A program made the translations under genes and the position numbers. This document shows, piece after piece, positions 1-7,829 of a stretch of DNA of 64,000 nt (positions within the stretch are counted from its first letter, which is position 1; each line of letters starts with the position of its first letter). The notes below the pieces were generated by a model. That model was not told the origin of the DNA. It ran no database searches and saw only the letters and a program-made list of their open reading frames with translations. Source of the DNA: Clostridia bacterium (GTDB taxonomy: Bacteria > Bacillota > Clostridia > Oscillospirales > Acutalibacteraceae); the NCBI GenBank assembly GCA_017516485.1, contig JAFXCH010000063.1:1-64000 (forward strand), read 5' to 3'.

Positions 1-105
1 AAGCCCTTGCGCTAATGCGAAATGCGTACCCCTGTACTTTTTAACGATGCAGCATAAGGGAACGCATTTTGTATTAAAATAAGTCATTACTTACAAAGTC
101 AAATC

Positions 106-147
106 ATCCGAACATCGTCATCATTGGTGACACGTTCGGATTTTTTG
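106..147 (+). terminator. Intrinsic terminator
   Basis: The stem ATCCGAAC (106-113) pairs with GTTCGGAT (134-141), and the loop contains a smaller GTCA/TGAC stem. A run of T follows directly on the plus strand. It probably ends a transcript entering from left of the window. Confidence 0.75.
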
Positions 148-176
148 TTTTATTTAACATATGTTAAAATAACAAC

Positions 177-207
177 AGCTGCTTCGTTCTGACTGAACGA
201 AGCAGCT
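177..207. terminator. Perfect 13-bp hairpin, terminator-like
   Basis: AGCTGCTTCGTTC (177-189) is followed after five bases by its exact reverse complement (195-207). There is no real T-run on the plus side (TATTATAG), so it may be a back-up terminator or a transcript-end stabiliser. Confidence 0.45.
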
Positions 208-290
208 TATTATAGCAAATATGAAAAAGAATGAATTTTCTTGTAAGGGTTATATTCTGCAGGAAATCCTGTGCCAAAAAGACAGCGTTG

Positions 291-314
291 TTTTTCTAAC
301 AAATTTCTAACAAA
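291..314. repeat. Direct repeat copy 1 flanking tRNA fragment
   Basis: This 24-base unit contains TTCTAACAA twice. It recurs at 538-561 with two mismatches, so two copies bracket the tRNA-Arg 3' fragment. Short repeated 9-10-mers beside a tRNA 3' end resemble arm-type integrase sites, but that is inference. Confidence 0.55.
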
Positions 315-356
315 CGGACGAAAAATGGGTTTTTGTGTGAATCACGGTGTATCAAC

Positions 357-473
357 ACTTGCAGAAATTGACCTTTTGGTTACTCAAACTGAACTTTTGT
401 CAGAGAATTCTGCAAGTTACCACGAAATGGAATGTCATTCCGCTATACGAGTGTCTCTACGAACCAAAAGGTC
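357..473. repeat. Two interleaved inverted repeats reaching into tRNA fragment
   Basis: ACTTGCAGAA (357-366) is the exact reverse complement of TTCTGCAAGT (408-417). GACCTTTTGGTT (370-381) is the exact reverse complement of AACCAAAAGGTC (462-473). The order is A-B-A'-B', so the pairs interleave and do not nest. The last arm covers the anticodon-stem and variable-loop part of the tRNA fragment. Inverted core-type sites of this kind fit tyrosine-integrase attachment sites. Confidence 0.5.
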
Positions 474-501
474 AGGAGTTCGAGTCCCTTCCAGCGCGCC
501 A
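457..501 (+). pseudogene. 3' half of tRNA-Arg(ACG), likely attachment-site remnant
   Basis: Read as a tRNA, this stretch gives an anticodon loop CTACGAA (457-463, anticodon ACG), an anticodon 3' stem, a five-base variable loop AGGTC (469-473), a T arm with TTCGAGT (479-485), acceptor strand CCAGCGC (491-497), a discriminator G and an encoded CCA (499-501). The bases upstream supply no D arm, no anticodon 5' stem and no matching GCGCTGG acceptor strand, so only the 3' half is present. One T-stem pair is mismatched. Tyrosine integrases typically copy the tRNA 3' half into the element, so this is probably an att junction. It is unlikely to be a working tRNA. Confidence 0.7.
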
Positions 502-537
502 AGCCGCAATCCTTTGGAAATCTGCTCACAAACACCG

Positions 538-561
538 TTTTTCTAACAAAATTCTAACAAG
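538..561. repeat. Direct repeat copy 2 flanking tRNA fragment
   Basis: Second copy of the TTCTAACAA-containing unit at 291-314, in the same orientation, 37 bases past the encoded CCA. From here to 672 the sequence is A-rich and I see no gene in it. Confidence 0.55.
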
Positions 562-667
562 ATATGCCCAGAATAAAGCTACACAACGTTTTTTGAAGCC
601 AGAAAAAGTGCAAAAAAACAATACAATCAAATCCACTAAAAAGCTCTCAAAAAATCGGCATTAATCA

Positions 668-700
668 ACAAAAAACGTTGCACCGCGAAGTGCAACGTTT
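668..700 (-). terminator. Terminator of the sodium symporter gene
   Basis: AAACGTTGCAC (673-683) pairs perfectly with GTGCAACGTTT (690-700). On the minus strand the hairpin is followed by a T-run. It lies just past the stop of the symporter gene. Confidence 0.8.
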
Positions 701-718
701 TAACGGTTTTATTAATAA

Positions 719-2077
719 TTAAATACTGACAACTCCGAAAGCTCCGAGTACGGACGATATGAGAATAATAAGAATACATACAGGAGCAATGTACTTAATT
801 ACAACAACAAAGAGCTTTTTCATTGAAAACTTAGTGTTTCCATACTCAACTTCTTCAATTACCGCTTTAGGCTTGATAGCATATCCGATAAAGATACAGG
901 TAATAAGCGCAACAATCGGCATAATAACGCTGTTACTGATAAAGTCAAAGAAATCAAGGAACTGCATTCCTATAACCTTAACCTCTGCCCATATACCGTA
1001 ACCAAGTGTTGAAACGAGGCCGAGAGCAACGCTGATTACAAGAACTGCGATACACGCGGGTATTCTCTTAATCTTGAACTTATCGATAAAGATGGAAACG
1101 ATTGTTTCCATAAGTGAAATTGAAGATGTGAGAGCTGCAAGAAGAACAAGCACAAAGAAAACAATGCCGATAATGTTGCCACCGGGCATACTGTTAAACA
1201 CCTTAGGAAGTGTAACGAACATAAGGCCGGGGCCCTGACCGAGAGCTGATTCGTCTCCGCCTGAGAATGAGAAAACAGCAGGGATAATCATAAGACCTGC
1301 AAAGAATGCGATACCTGTGTCAAAAAGGCTTATCTGTCTTGTTGAGCTTTCGATACTTACTTCCTTCTTCATATATGAGCCGTATGTGATCATAATACCC
1401 ATCGCAAGCGACATTGAATAGAACAGCTGACCCATAGCGGCAACAACTGTTGTTATCGAGAATTTTGAGAAATCAGGCTTGAGGTAATAAATAACACCGT
1501 CAAGTGCATTTGGAAGGCAAGCGGAATAAACAGCGATACCGATTGAAAGCACAACGAGCACAGGCATCATAACCTTACTCATTTTCTCAATGCCTTTTTC
1601 AACGCCGAAGAGAACAACGAGTGCTGTAAGTCCGAGGAAGATTGCAAAGTAGAGAATCGGTTCACTCGTTGAAGAGATAAAGTTTCCGAAATATGAGTCC
1701 TGTGCCGCCTGTGATATGTTTCCGACGCAGAAGGATACAAGATATTTTGTTACCCAACCGCCGATAACCGAATAATACGGCAGGATGATAACGGGGACGA
1801 TTGATGCAAGATAACCGAGGAATGAAAATCTTTTATCAAGCTTTGAGAAAGCAGAGATTGCGCTGAGCTGTGTTTTACGACCGAGAGAAATTTCAGCCAC
1901 CATAAGAGTAAAACCGAATGTAACGGCAAGAACAATGTAAGTAAGGAGAAACATTCCACCGCCGTACTTTGCTGCAAGATAAGGAAAACGCCAGATGTTG
2001 CCGAGGCCGACAGCTGAGCCTGCCGCCGCAAGAACAAATCCGAGTTTACCTGTGAAACCACTTCTTTTCTGTTCCAT
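719..2077 (-). CDS. Sodium-dependent transporter, NSS/SNF family
   Basis: Predicted inner-membrane Na+-coupled symporter of the neurotransmitter:sodium symporter (LeuT) family, importing amino acids or related amines. The family signature GSAVGLGNIWRFPYL lies at residues 20-34, in the unwound first helix that binds Na+ and substrate. The protein is 452 residues and almost entirely hydrophobic segments, the length of bacterial NSS members, many of which have 11 helices. The start has AAAGGAG eight bases upstream. It is a single-gene unit with its own promoter (2128-2156) and terminator. The substrate cannot be told from the sequence. Confidence 0.93.
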   Translation of the reverse strand: MEQKRSGFTGKLGFVLAAAGSAVGLGNIWRFPYLAAKYGGGMFLLTYIVLAVTFGFTLMVAEISLGRKTQLSAISAFSKLDKRFSFLGYLASIVPVIILPYYSVIGGWVTKYLVSFCVGNISQAAQDSYFGNFISSTSEPILYFAIFLGLTALVVLFGVEKGIEKMSKVMMPVLVVLSIGIAVYSACLPNALDGVIYYLKPDFSKFSITTVVAAMGQLFYSMSLAMGIMITYGSYMKKEVSIESSTRQISLFDTGIAFFAGLMIIPAVFSFSGGDESALGQGPGLMFVTLPKVFNSMPGGNIIGIVFFVLVLLAALTSSISLMETIVSIFIDKFKIKRIPACIAVLVISVALGLVSTLGYGIWAEVKVIGMQFLDFFDFISNSVIMPIVALITCIFIGYAIKPKAVIEEVEYGNTKFSMKKLFVVVIKYIAPVCILIILISSVLGAFGVVSI

Positions 2078-2127
2078 AATAAAACTCCTTTTCAGGTTAT
2101 TGTTTTTGTTTTAATGATATTTCAGAT

Positions 2128-2156
2128 ATTATCGCATATTTTCAACAAAAAAGCAA
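2128..2156 (-). promoter_or_regulatory. Sigma-A promoter of symporter gene
   Basis: On the minus strand, TTGCTT and GATAAT are separated by 17 bases, about 50 bases upstream of the start codon. Confidence 0.6.
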
Positions 2157-2271
2157 TACGTAATAACTCGTGTCGTAAGTCAGAAACATAAATGTATTAT
2201 CCAAAAGCTAATGAGGTTTATAAATAAAGATATTCCGGAACAACACCCTTACAGTTTTTTCCCTAAACATA

Positions 2272-2300
2272 TTGATTAAAAACATTATTTATAGTAAAAT
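2272..2300 (+). promoter_or_regulatory. Sigma-A promoter of Gfo/Idh gene
   Basis: TTGATT (2272-2277) and TAAAAT (2295-2300) are separated by 17 bases. AAAGGAG follows at 2324-2330, before the ATG at 2342. An out-of-frame ATG at 2334 is too close to the ribosome site to be the start. Confidence 0.6.
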
Positions 2301-2341
2301 ACATCCGTTAACAATTATTATCCAAAGGAGAATATGAAACT

Positions 2342-3373
2342 ATGGAAAACAAGCTTATTGTCGGCAACATCGGTATGATGTTCGGTATGGCACACGTTGA
2401 GGGTGCTATGCATTTCGGTGCTGAGGTTGCTGCTATCTGCGATATGAATGAAAAAACTCTGCGTGCCGCAGGCGAAAAGTATAATATTCCCGTCGAAAAA
2501 CAGTTTACAGATTATCACGACCTTATCAACAACCCCGATATCAACGTAATTTCCGTTGCAATCCCCGACCAACTGCACAAGAAGGTTTCTCTCGAGTGCC
2601 TTGCAGCAGGCAAGCACGTTCTTTGCGAAAAGCCCCTCGCACTCACAAGAGAAGATATTGAGGATATCGTAAAGGCTGCAGAAGCTGCTGACAGCAAGTT
2701 TATGGTCGGTCAGATCTGCCGCTTCACACCCTCCTTCGCTAAGGCAAAAGAGCTTATTGACAACGGCACACTCGGCGAGGTTTACTTCGTTGAGTCCGAG
2801 TACGCACACGACTATATGGATATAGTAAAACCCGACGAAAACGGTGTAGTTCACTGGAGAGCTGACCCCATACGTCACGGTGTTGTCGGCGGCGGTTGCC
2901 ACGCTGTTGACCTTCTCCGTTGGCTTGCAGGTGACCCGATTGAGGTATTTGCATACGGTACAAAAAAGAACCTTCCCGAAGTCAGCTACGACGATGCTAC
3001 GGTTGCTCTTCTCAAGTTCTCAGATGACTGTATGGGTAAGGTATTCGTTTCCACAGGCTGTAAGCGCGATTACACAATGCGTACCGTTATCTACGGCACA
3101 AAGGGTACAATCATCTGCGATAACACATCACCCACAATGCAGCTCTTCACAGTTGACGAAACAGGTCACACAATTGAAGAGCCGCAGATTATCGAGCTTG
3201 AGGTCAACAACCACAACTACGATAAGGAGTTCGAAGTATTCGCCGAAGCAATTCTCAACGATACAAAGGTAATTACAGACGCAAGAGAAGGCGCAAAGAC
3301 TGTTGAGGTTTGCCTTGCAATCGTCAAATCATCTGAAACAGGCACAATCGTTAAGCCCGATTACAATTTTTAA
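2342..3373 (+). CDS. Gfo/Idh/MocA family NAD(P)-dependent dehydrogenase
   Basis: Cytoplasmic oxidoreductase of the glucose-fructose oxidoreductase/inositol dehydrogenase family, expected to oxidise or reduce a sugar or cyclitol hydroxyl using NAD(P). An N-terminal Rossmann fold (GNIGMMFG, residues 8-15) is followed by the family lysine motif EKP (96-98) and GGGCHAVD (183-190), whose His and Asp match the usual catalytic pair. Length (343) is typical. It stands alone between its own promoter and a shared terminator, so the context does not name the substrate. Two more members lie at 27547 and 30531. Confidence 0.9.
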   Translation: MENKLIVGNIGMMFGMAHVEGAMHFGAEVAAICDMNEKTLRAAGEKYNIPVEKQFTDYHDLINNPDINVISVAIPDQLHKKVSLECLAAGKHVLCEKPLALTREDIEDIVKAAEAADSKFMVGQICRFTPSFAKAKELIDNGTLGEVYFVESEYAHDYMDIVKPDENGVVHWRADPIRHGVVGGGCHAVDLLRWLAGDPIEVFAYGTKKNLPEVSYDDATVALLKFSDDCMGKVFVSTGCKRDYTMRTVIYGTKGTIICDNTSPTMQLFTVDETGHTIEEPQIIELEVNNHNYDKEFEVFAEAILNDTKVITDAREGAKTVEVCLAIVKSSETGTIVKPDYNF

Positions 3374-3392
3374 TTTCAACTAAATACAAAGA

Positions 3393-3430
3393 GAGAGGTA
3401 ACACGGTTTTCCGTATTACCTCTCATTTTT
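3393..3430. terminator. Bidirectional terminator between convergent genes
   Basis: The 14-base arms GAGAGGTAACACGG (3393-3406) and CCGTATTACCTCTC (3411-3424) pair with one mismatch around a TTTT loop. T-rich sequence follows on the plus side. It separates the Gfo/Idh gene from the glycosyltransferase pair. Confidence 0.75.
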
Positions 3431-4532
3431 ATTCAACGAAACAATATTTTACAAATTCTCTTGATGTTGTTTCGCTGTCATATTTCTGCTCTCTGAAAAT
3501 CGCTGTCATATCTTTGCGGATATATCCTTCGGCATATTTTACAACAACGCTTGCCCACTGCTTTGCATCGCCAAGCGGCAGATATTCCACAAGGCCGGTT
3601 ATATCGGCATCGGGTGTGATTCTGTCGGAAATAACACAGTGAAGCGAGAGTGCCTGAGCTTCGATAACGGTATTCGGCATACCCTCATAAAAAGAAGGAA
3701 ACACAAACACATCAGCCGCACAGAGCAAATCCGGCACATCACTTCTGATTCCGAGAAAACGCACACTGTCGATTATATTAAGCTGTTTCGCCTTTTGCTT
3801 TATCTCATCCTCAAGCTCACCCATACCGATAAGCATAAGCACGCTGTCAGGTTTAATTTTCAGCAGCTCTTCAAATATATCAAGCAAAAACACGTGATTT
3901 TTCTGCTTTGAAAATCTGCCGACGTGGGCTACGACAAATTCACTTTCAATGCCAAGCTCTTTACGCATAACAGCCCTTGTTTCGTCACTGTAACGGTAAA
4001 TGTTTGTATCAATTCCGTTGTGAAGCAGATGTGCCCTACCCTTTTCTATACAGCCTTTACCGAAGCAATATTCGGCAGCCTCCTTTGAGGGCGCAAATTT
4101 CACCGTAGGTACGGTTTTTGCCAACTGACCGATTGTATTATGAAGCAATTTTTGCTTGAAGCCACCGTCAACGCTCGAATTACTTGAACGGTAGATAAGT
4201 CGGGTTGCGCCGCCTTTTTTGGCAGCAATAAGTTCAAGCGCAGTACCCGGTTTTACCGAAGAGCAAAGCACACTCTCATAGCCGTTCTCACGCACGATAT
4301 TTTCAAGTGCTTTAAGCGATTTTTTGAAATCCTCTGACTTAGGCGGAATACGGTATATCCTGCCGCCCATAGACTCTATCTCGTCGTCGTAGTAGCCTCT
4401 TTCCTCTACATTGACGCAAAAATCCATCTGATATTTTTCTCTGTCCATACAGCGGTACTGCTTCATAAGAAAGGTCTCTGCTCCGCCGGCATTCATACTG
4501 CTCATACAGCAAAGTAACCTTTTAATGCTCAT
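3429..4532 (-). CDS. Glycosyltransferase, GT4 family
   Basis: GT-B fold retaining glycosyltransferase, probably acting at the inner face of the membrane on a cell-surface polysaccharide. Visible parts: an N-terminal glycine-rich acceptor loop NAGGAETFL (14-22), the hinge and donor-domain start VGRFSKQKNH (204-213), and the nucleotide-sugar EX7E motif (E283 to E291 in FYEGMPNTVIE). Length 367 is normal. Its start overlaps the stop of the upstream glycosyltransferase by four bases (ATGA), so the two are translationally coupled. The sugar is not deducible. Confidence 0.9.
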   Translation of the reverse strand: MSIKRLLCCMSSMNAGGAETFLMKQYRCMDREKYQMDFCVNVEERGYYDDEIESMGGRIYRIPPKSEDFKKSLKALENIVRENGYESVLCSSVKPGTALELIAAKKGGATRLIYRSSNSSVDGGFKQKLLHNTIGQLAKTVPTVKFAPSKEAAEYCFGKGCIEKGRAHLLHNGIDTNIYRYSDETRAVMRKELGIESEFVVAHVGRFSKQKNHVFLLDIFEELLKIKPDSVLMLIGMGELEDEIKQKAKQLNIIDSVRFLGIRSDVPDLLCAADVFVFPSFYEGMPNTVIEAQALSLHCVISDRITPDADITGLVEYLPLGDAKQWASVVVKYAEGYIRKDMTAIFREQKYDSETTSREFVKYCFVE

Positions 4533-5599
4533 ACGGTTTCAGCCTCTCTTTCAGGAACAACCCCAAGCTCATTAAGAAGAATTTTTATAACCTCATCAGC
4601 CTCATAAGGTGCTACTGCTTTAAGGCAATTCAACTTGAGAGCGTTGAGCATATCAGGTGATTTTGCCGCTTCAACGAGTATCTTTGTCAACAGCTCAGGC
4701 TTTTCCGTATCATATATAACGCCATTAACCAGATGTGTGATAATGCTTGCGTTGTAATGCCAATCGGTAGCTATTACGGGTACACCCGCAGAAAAAGCAT
4801 CGATAATCGTGCCTGCAAACCCTTCGCCCTTATAGAATGTAGGAAAAAGCAGAGCAAAATAATTTTTAAGCTCATCAGAGCAATTGGTGTTATCTATTAT
4901 ACCTTTGTAAGTAATATACGGCTCAAAACTTTTTTGTATTTCGTCAAATCTTTCCTTATATTCGGGCTCTACCATACCGAATATGTCCAGCTCGTACACT
5001 GTCCTTCCAAAGTGAGAATTCACCTTGCGTACAGCATCAACAGCTTCTTCAATACCTTTTTCTCTGAGTATGCGTGAAAAAGTACACACTCTGTAAGGCT
5101 CTGATATGTTGTATACAAGCTCACCTTCATCAATTGAAGTTTTGCTGCGGAAATTCGGCATATAAATTACGTTATCAAGACCTGTTTCCTGCAAATCTTT
5201 TTTCATCTGCTCAAGCTCGACATATACACAGTCAAGCTTTTTTATTTGTTTCTTAAGCGAATCCGAAGCCTTGAGCTCATCGTTAAGCCAGCCGCCGATA
5301 ACCACATAGTGCAGTTTTCTGCCGTAGCTTCTGTTAAACACATTGAACAGAGCAGGAAAAACCTTAACTCCCTTTCTGGCAGGCATAACGATGACGTTTT
5401 CACACTCACTCAGAAGCTTACGGCAATTACCGATCATCTTGAGCGGATTCTTCTGCCAGCCGTACGAATCTATAAGAGCAATATTCTCTTTTCCTATAGC
5501 CTTTGCAACAGCGTTGTAAACGGCTACAGTTTTGTCTGTCTGACCGTTGACCGAGCCACTGTTGTATCCGAAGCGACCGCATATGCCGACTTTATACAT
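4529..5599 (-). CDS. Glycosyltransferase family 1/4-like protein
   Basis: Second glycosyltransferase of a two-gene operon. I take the ATG at 5597-5599 (MYKVGICGRF) as the start. The frame stays open 79 codons further, but that part reads like non-coding sequence and runs into the dinB promoter region. GGTG lies just upstream as a weak ribosome site. The C-terminal donor domain carries FPTFYKGEGFAGTIIDAF (252-269), the family's donor-binding loop, with Asp at the second acidic position. An N-terminal GRFGYNSGSVNG loop resembles the acceptor region of related enzymes. With its partner it probably builds or decorates a surface glycan. Confidence 0.85.
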   Translation of the reverse strand: MYKVGICGRFGYNSGSVNGQTDKTVAVYNAVAKAIGKENIALIDSYGWQKNPLKMIGNCRKLLSECENVIVMPARKGVKVFPALFNVFNRSYGRKLHYVVIGGWLNDELKASDSLKKQIKKLDCVYVELEQMKKDLQETGLDNVIYMPNFRSKTSIDEGELVYNISEPYRVCTFSRILREKGIEEAVDAVRKVNSHFGRTVYELDIFGMVEPEYKERFDEIQKSFEPYITYKGIIDNTNCSDELKNYFALLFPTFYKGEGFAGTIIDAFSAGVPVIATDWHYNASIITHLVNGVIYDTEKPELLTKILVEAAKSPDMLNALKLNCLKAVAPYEADEVIKILLNELGVVPEREAETV

Positions 5600-5687
5600 C
5601 GTTTCACCACATTTTTCGTTATAATAAATTAAACCTATAAAATTATATATTATAGCCGACAAAAAGTCAAACGGAATAAAAAACCTC

Positions 5688-5716
5688 TTTACAAACCGCA
5701 ACTTATGTGTTATTAT
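5688..5716 (+). promoter_or_regulatory. Promoter of dinB
   Basis: TTTACA (5688-5693) and TATTAT (5711-5716) are separated by 17 bases. The SOS box lies immediately downstream, where bound LexA would block initiation. Confidence 0.65.
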
Positions 5717-5721
5717 TCTGT

Positions 5722-5735
5722 CGAACAAATGTTCT
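5722..5735 (+). promoter_or_regulatory. LexA (SOS) box upstream of dinB
   Basis: CGAACAAATGTTCT matches the Gram-positive LexA operator CGAAC-N4-GTTCG at nine of ten defined positions. It overlaps the expected transcription start and the ribosome site that follows. A lexA gene with similar boxes is at 24874-25464. Confidence 0.85.
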
Positions 5736-5750
5736 TTGGAGGTTTTTACC

Positions 5751-6977
5751 GTGGCAGACAGGATAATACTACACTGTGATCTGAATAATTTTTTTGCTTC
5801 TGTAGAATGTCTCGGCAGAGATGACCTCCTGGGCAAACCCGTAGCCGTGGCAGGGAGTATAGAAAAACGTCACGGTATAATACTTGCCAAAAATGAGATT
5901 GCCAAAAAGCAGGGCGTTAAAACCGCAGAAGCCATCTGGCAGGCAAAGCAGAAGTGCCCGCTACTCGAGCTTGTGTCACCTCACTATGAGCTTTACAACA
6001 GTTACTCACAACAAGTAAGAGCAATATACGACCGATATACCGATATCATAGAGCCATTCGGAATCGACGAATGCTGGCTTGATGTTACCGGCAGTACAAT
6101 GCTTTTCGGAAACGGAGAAAAAATAGCGGAAGAATTAAGGCAAACCGTAAAAAAAGAAACAGGGCTGACAATTTCAGTAGGTGTCAGCTTCAACAAAATA
6201 TTCGCAAAGCTCGGCAGTGACTACAAAAAGCCGGATGCCGTAACGGTAATTGACCGTGAGCATTTTAAAGATATCGTCTGGCCACTTGATGCAGGCGAAA
6301 TGCTCGGAGTAGGCAGTGCAACAAAGCAAAGCCTGCGCCGAATCGGTATACTCACCCTTGGCGATATAGCACGCACACCGCCCGAATTACTGCGTATGGT
6401 GCTTGGCAAAGGCGGCGAAACTCTATGGAAGTTTGCTAACGGACTTGATAACGCACCTGTTATAAGCTCCGAATTCGCACCGCCGCCCAAAAGCATAGGC
6501 AGAAGCACTACTCCGCCTGACGATATGCGCACAATGAATGATGTACTGCTTGTGCTGATAAAGCTGTGCGACCGTGTTGCGCATTCCCTGCGCGAAAACC
6601 ATGCACTCGCAGGTGTAATTCAGGTACACATACGCGACAACGAGCTTAATATTACGGAGCACCAGCGTAAGTTACCTCAACCGTTGAGGCTTACAGAGCT
6701 GCTTTTCAAAACGGGCGCTCAGCTCATATCCGAAATATGGGACGGTAAGAAGCCACTGCGCTCAATAGGAATCAGAGCCTGTGAGCTTGTAAGCGAAGAT
6801 GAATGTATTCAGCTTTCATTCGACTGCGATATGATGTACCTTGAGAAAATGGAAAAGCTCGAAACCCGTATTGAAGATATACGCAGCCGCTTTGGCAAGG
6901 ACTCCGTTATGCGTTGCCGCCAGCTGAACTCCGACCCCCTCGGTATTTATTCGTCATTTGGTAAAATAGTTTTATAA
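5751..6977 (+). CDS. dinB: DNA polymerase IV (Y-family, translesion)
   Basis: Error-prone Y-family polymerase that copies past damaged bases during the SOS response. The start is GTG at 5751, preceded by TTTGGAGG; a TTG at 5736 is part of that ribosome site. The palm holds HCDLNNFFASVE near the N terminus (first metal-binding Asp) and DECWLDVT (second acidic pair). A helix-hairpin-helix stretch follows (MLGVGSATKQSLRRIGI), then the little-finger domain. 408 residues is the usual length. The LexA box at 5722-5735 gives direct evidence of SOS control. It is transcribed alone. Confidence 0.95.
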   Translation: MADRIILHCDLNNFFASVECLGRDDLLGKPVAVAGSIEKRHGIILAKNEIAKKQGVKTAEAIWQAKQKCPLLELVSPHYELYNSYSQQVRAIYDRYTDIIEPFGIDECWLDVTGSTMLFGNGEKIAEELRQTVKKETGLTISVGVSFNKIFAKLGSDYKKPDAVTVIDREHFKDIVWPLDAGEMLGVGSATKQSLRRIGILTLGDIARTPPELLRMVLGKGGETLWKFANGLDNAPVISSEFAPPPKSIGRSTTPPDDMRTMNDVLLVLIKLCDRVAHSLRENHALAGVIQVHIRDNELNITEHQRKLPQPLRLTELLFKTGAQLISEIWDGKKPLRSIGIRACELVSEDECIQLSFDCDMMYLEKMEKLETRIEDIRSRFGKDSVMRCRQLNSDPLGIYSSFGKIVL

Positions 6978-6985
6978 TCACAAAA

Positions 6986-7021
6986 TGCGAACAGGCGAGC
7001 CTAACGGCTCGCCTGTTCGCA
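6986..7021. terminator. Perfect 16-bp hairpin after dinB
   Basis: TGCGAACAGGCGAGCC (6986-7001) is followed after four bases by its exact complement (7006-7021). The plus side lacks a T-run; A-rich sequence on its left would give one only on the minus strand. It may still stop or protect the dinB transcript. Confidence 0.5.
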
Positions 7022-7035
7022 AAAGGAAGGAGTAA

Positions 7036-7065
7036 ATGAAAAAGAAACAAAAAGAAGAAATTTAA
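7036..7065 (+). CDS. Possible nine-residue ORF with strong ribosome site
   Basis: AAGGAAGGAG precedes ATG at 7036 by about six bases. The frame encodes MKKKQKEEI and then TAA. Nothing else identifies it. It sits directly after the dinB hairpin and before a 280-base AT-rich gap. It could be chance in A-rich DNA. Confidence 0.2.
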   Translation: MKKKQKEEI

Positions 7066-7343
7066 ATTAAATAAGTGAAAAACATTGTTTTCCGTGGTTT
7101 TATATTACAATATAATTCGTCAAAGTGTGATAATAAATAGTGTCTTTTTTATGAATAAAATGTAAACGATACCTTGCAAAAATATTTCAAAAAATTTTAT
7201 ATTTATGATTTTTAAAAATTTATTGCTTTGTTTGTCGCCTATTTTGTGTTTTGTTCCGACGGTGAATACAACTAATCGACTTTATTGTCTTTTTTCACAA
7301 GGTTTCACCCAAAAACCGCCTGTCTTTTGTACTTTGAAAGCCC
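7066..7343. other. AT-rich gap before the SRP operon
   Basis: I see no gene, tRNA, SRP RNA or known riboswitch here. It is AT-rich and may contain upstream promoter elements, including a TATAAT at about 7111-7116 with a poor -35 region. Confidence 0.4.
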
Positions 7344-7372
7344 TTGACACCGCGGATGTTTTTTAGTATAAT
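7344..7372 (+). promoter_or_regulatory. Near-consensus promoter of ylxM-ffh operon
   Basis: TTGACA (7344-7349) and TATAAT (7367-7372) are exact consensus hexamers with a 17-base spacer. This is the strongest promoter in the window and fits constitutive expression of the translation/secretion operon. Confidence 0.9.
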
Positions 7373-7425
7373 ACCTGCTTGTAAAGAACAAATGCTTTAC
7401 ACAAACACGTTAGGAGGAGATCCCT

Positions 7426-7791
7426 TTGGCTAAAAACCTCGGAATCACCGTTTTGCTTGATTTCTACGGCGAAATGCTGACCGAGAAGCAGCGCAGCTTC
7501 TTGGATTATTACTATAACGATGACCTTTCACTCTCCGAAATTGCAGAGAATGAGGGTATCACAAGGCAGGGCGTACGCGACGCTATCAAGCGTGCAGAGG
7601 CTCAGCTTTTCGATATGGAAAACAAGCTTGGCCTTGTTGCCCGTTTTGAAGAGCAGAAGAAGGGTCTCAACGAAATAGTAGATTGTGCCAACCTCATATA
7701 CGAGCAGAATATGCGTTTCGGTCTCTCCAGAGAAATCAACGAAGCTTCTGTCCGTATCCGCGCAATCGTTTCAACACTTGTCGAATCTTAA
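7426..7791 (+). CDS. ylxM: YlxM/p13-like putative DNA-binding protein
   Basis: Small (121 residues) helix-turn-helix protein of the UPF0122 family that almost always precedes ffh in Firmicutes and associates with the signal recognition particle pathway. It starts at TTG 7426, six bases after AGGAGGAGA. The helix-turn-helix (DLSLSEIAENEGITRQGVRD, about 34-53) resembles sigma factor region 4. The C terminus is predicted helical. It is first in the operon behind the consensus promoter at 7344-7372 and 38 bases before ffh. Confidence 0.92.
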   Translation: MAKNLGITVLLDFYGEMLTEKQRSFLDYYYNDDLSLSEIAENEGITRQGVRDAIKRAEAQLFDMENKLGLVARFEEQKKGLNEIVDCANLIYEQNMRFGLSREINEASVRIRAIVSTLVES

Positions 7792-7829
7792 CTCTATTAC
7801 ATAAACCACAGTAAAGGAAGTGTGTTTTC

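Larger units (their letters stand above)
1..456. other. Gene-free left edge with hairpins and repeats
   Basis: I see no convincing protein gene here. A short open frame crossing 271-546 runs through a tRNA fragment and is not credible. The stretch holds a hairpin at 20-69 (AAATGCGT pairing with ACGCATTT, inner CCCT with AGGG) that may end a transcript entering from the left, two further hairpins listed separately, and repeats leading into the tRNA-Arg fragment at 457-501. It looks like the flank of an integration junction. Confidence 0.5.

Noticed and set aside
153-168. 16-bp palindrome TTTAACATATGTTAAA as a LexA box
   Set aside because: It has the AACATATGTT core but lacks the flanking G/C of the operator and has no SOS gene beside it; AT-rich palindromes are expected by chance.
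271-664. Two overlapping open frames of 91 and 105 codons
   Set aside because: They run through the tRNA-Arg fragment and inverted repeats, have no ribosome site, and read like translated non-coding DNA.
5600-5836. N-terminal extension of the second glycosyltransferase
   Set aside because: The extra 79 codons overlap the dinB promoter and SOS box and do not resemble the family; the start at 5599 gives the normal length and N terminus.
7066-7343. SRP RNA or riboswitch in the gap before ylxM
   Set aside because: No conserved SRP RNA core, known aptamer pattern or terminator structure is visible.
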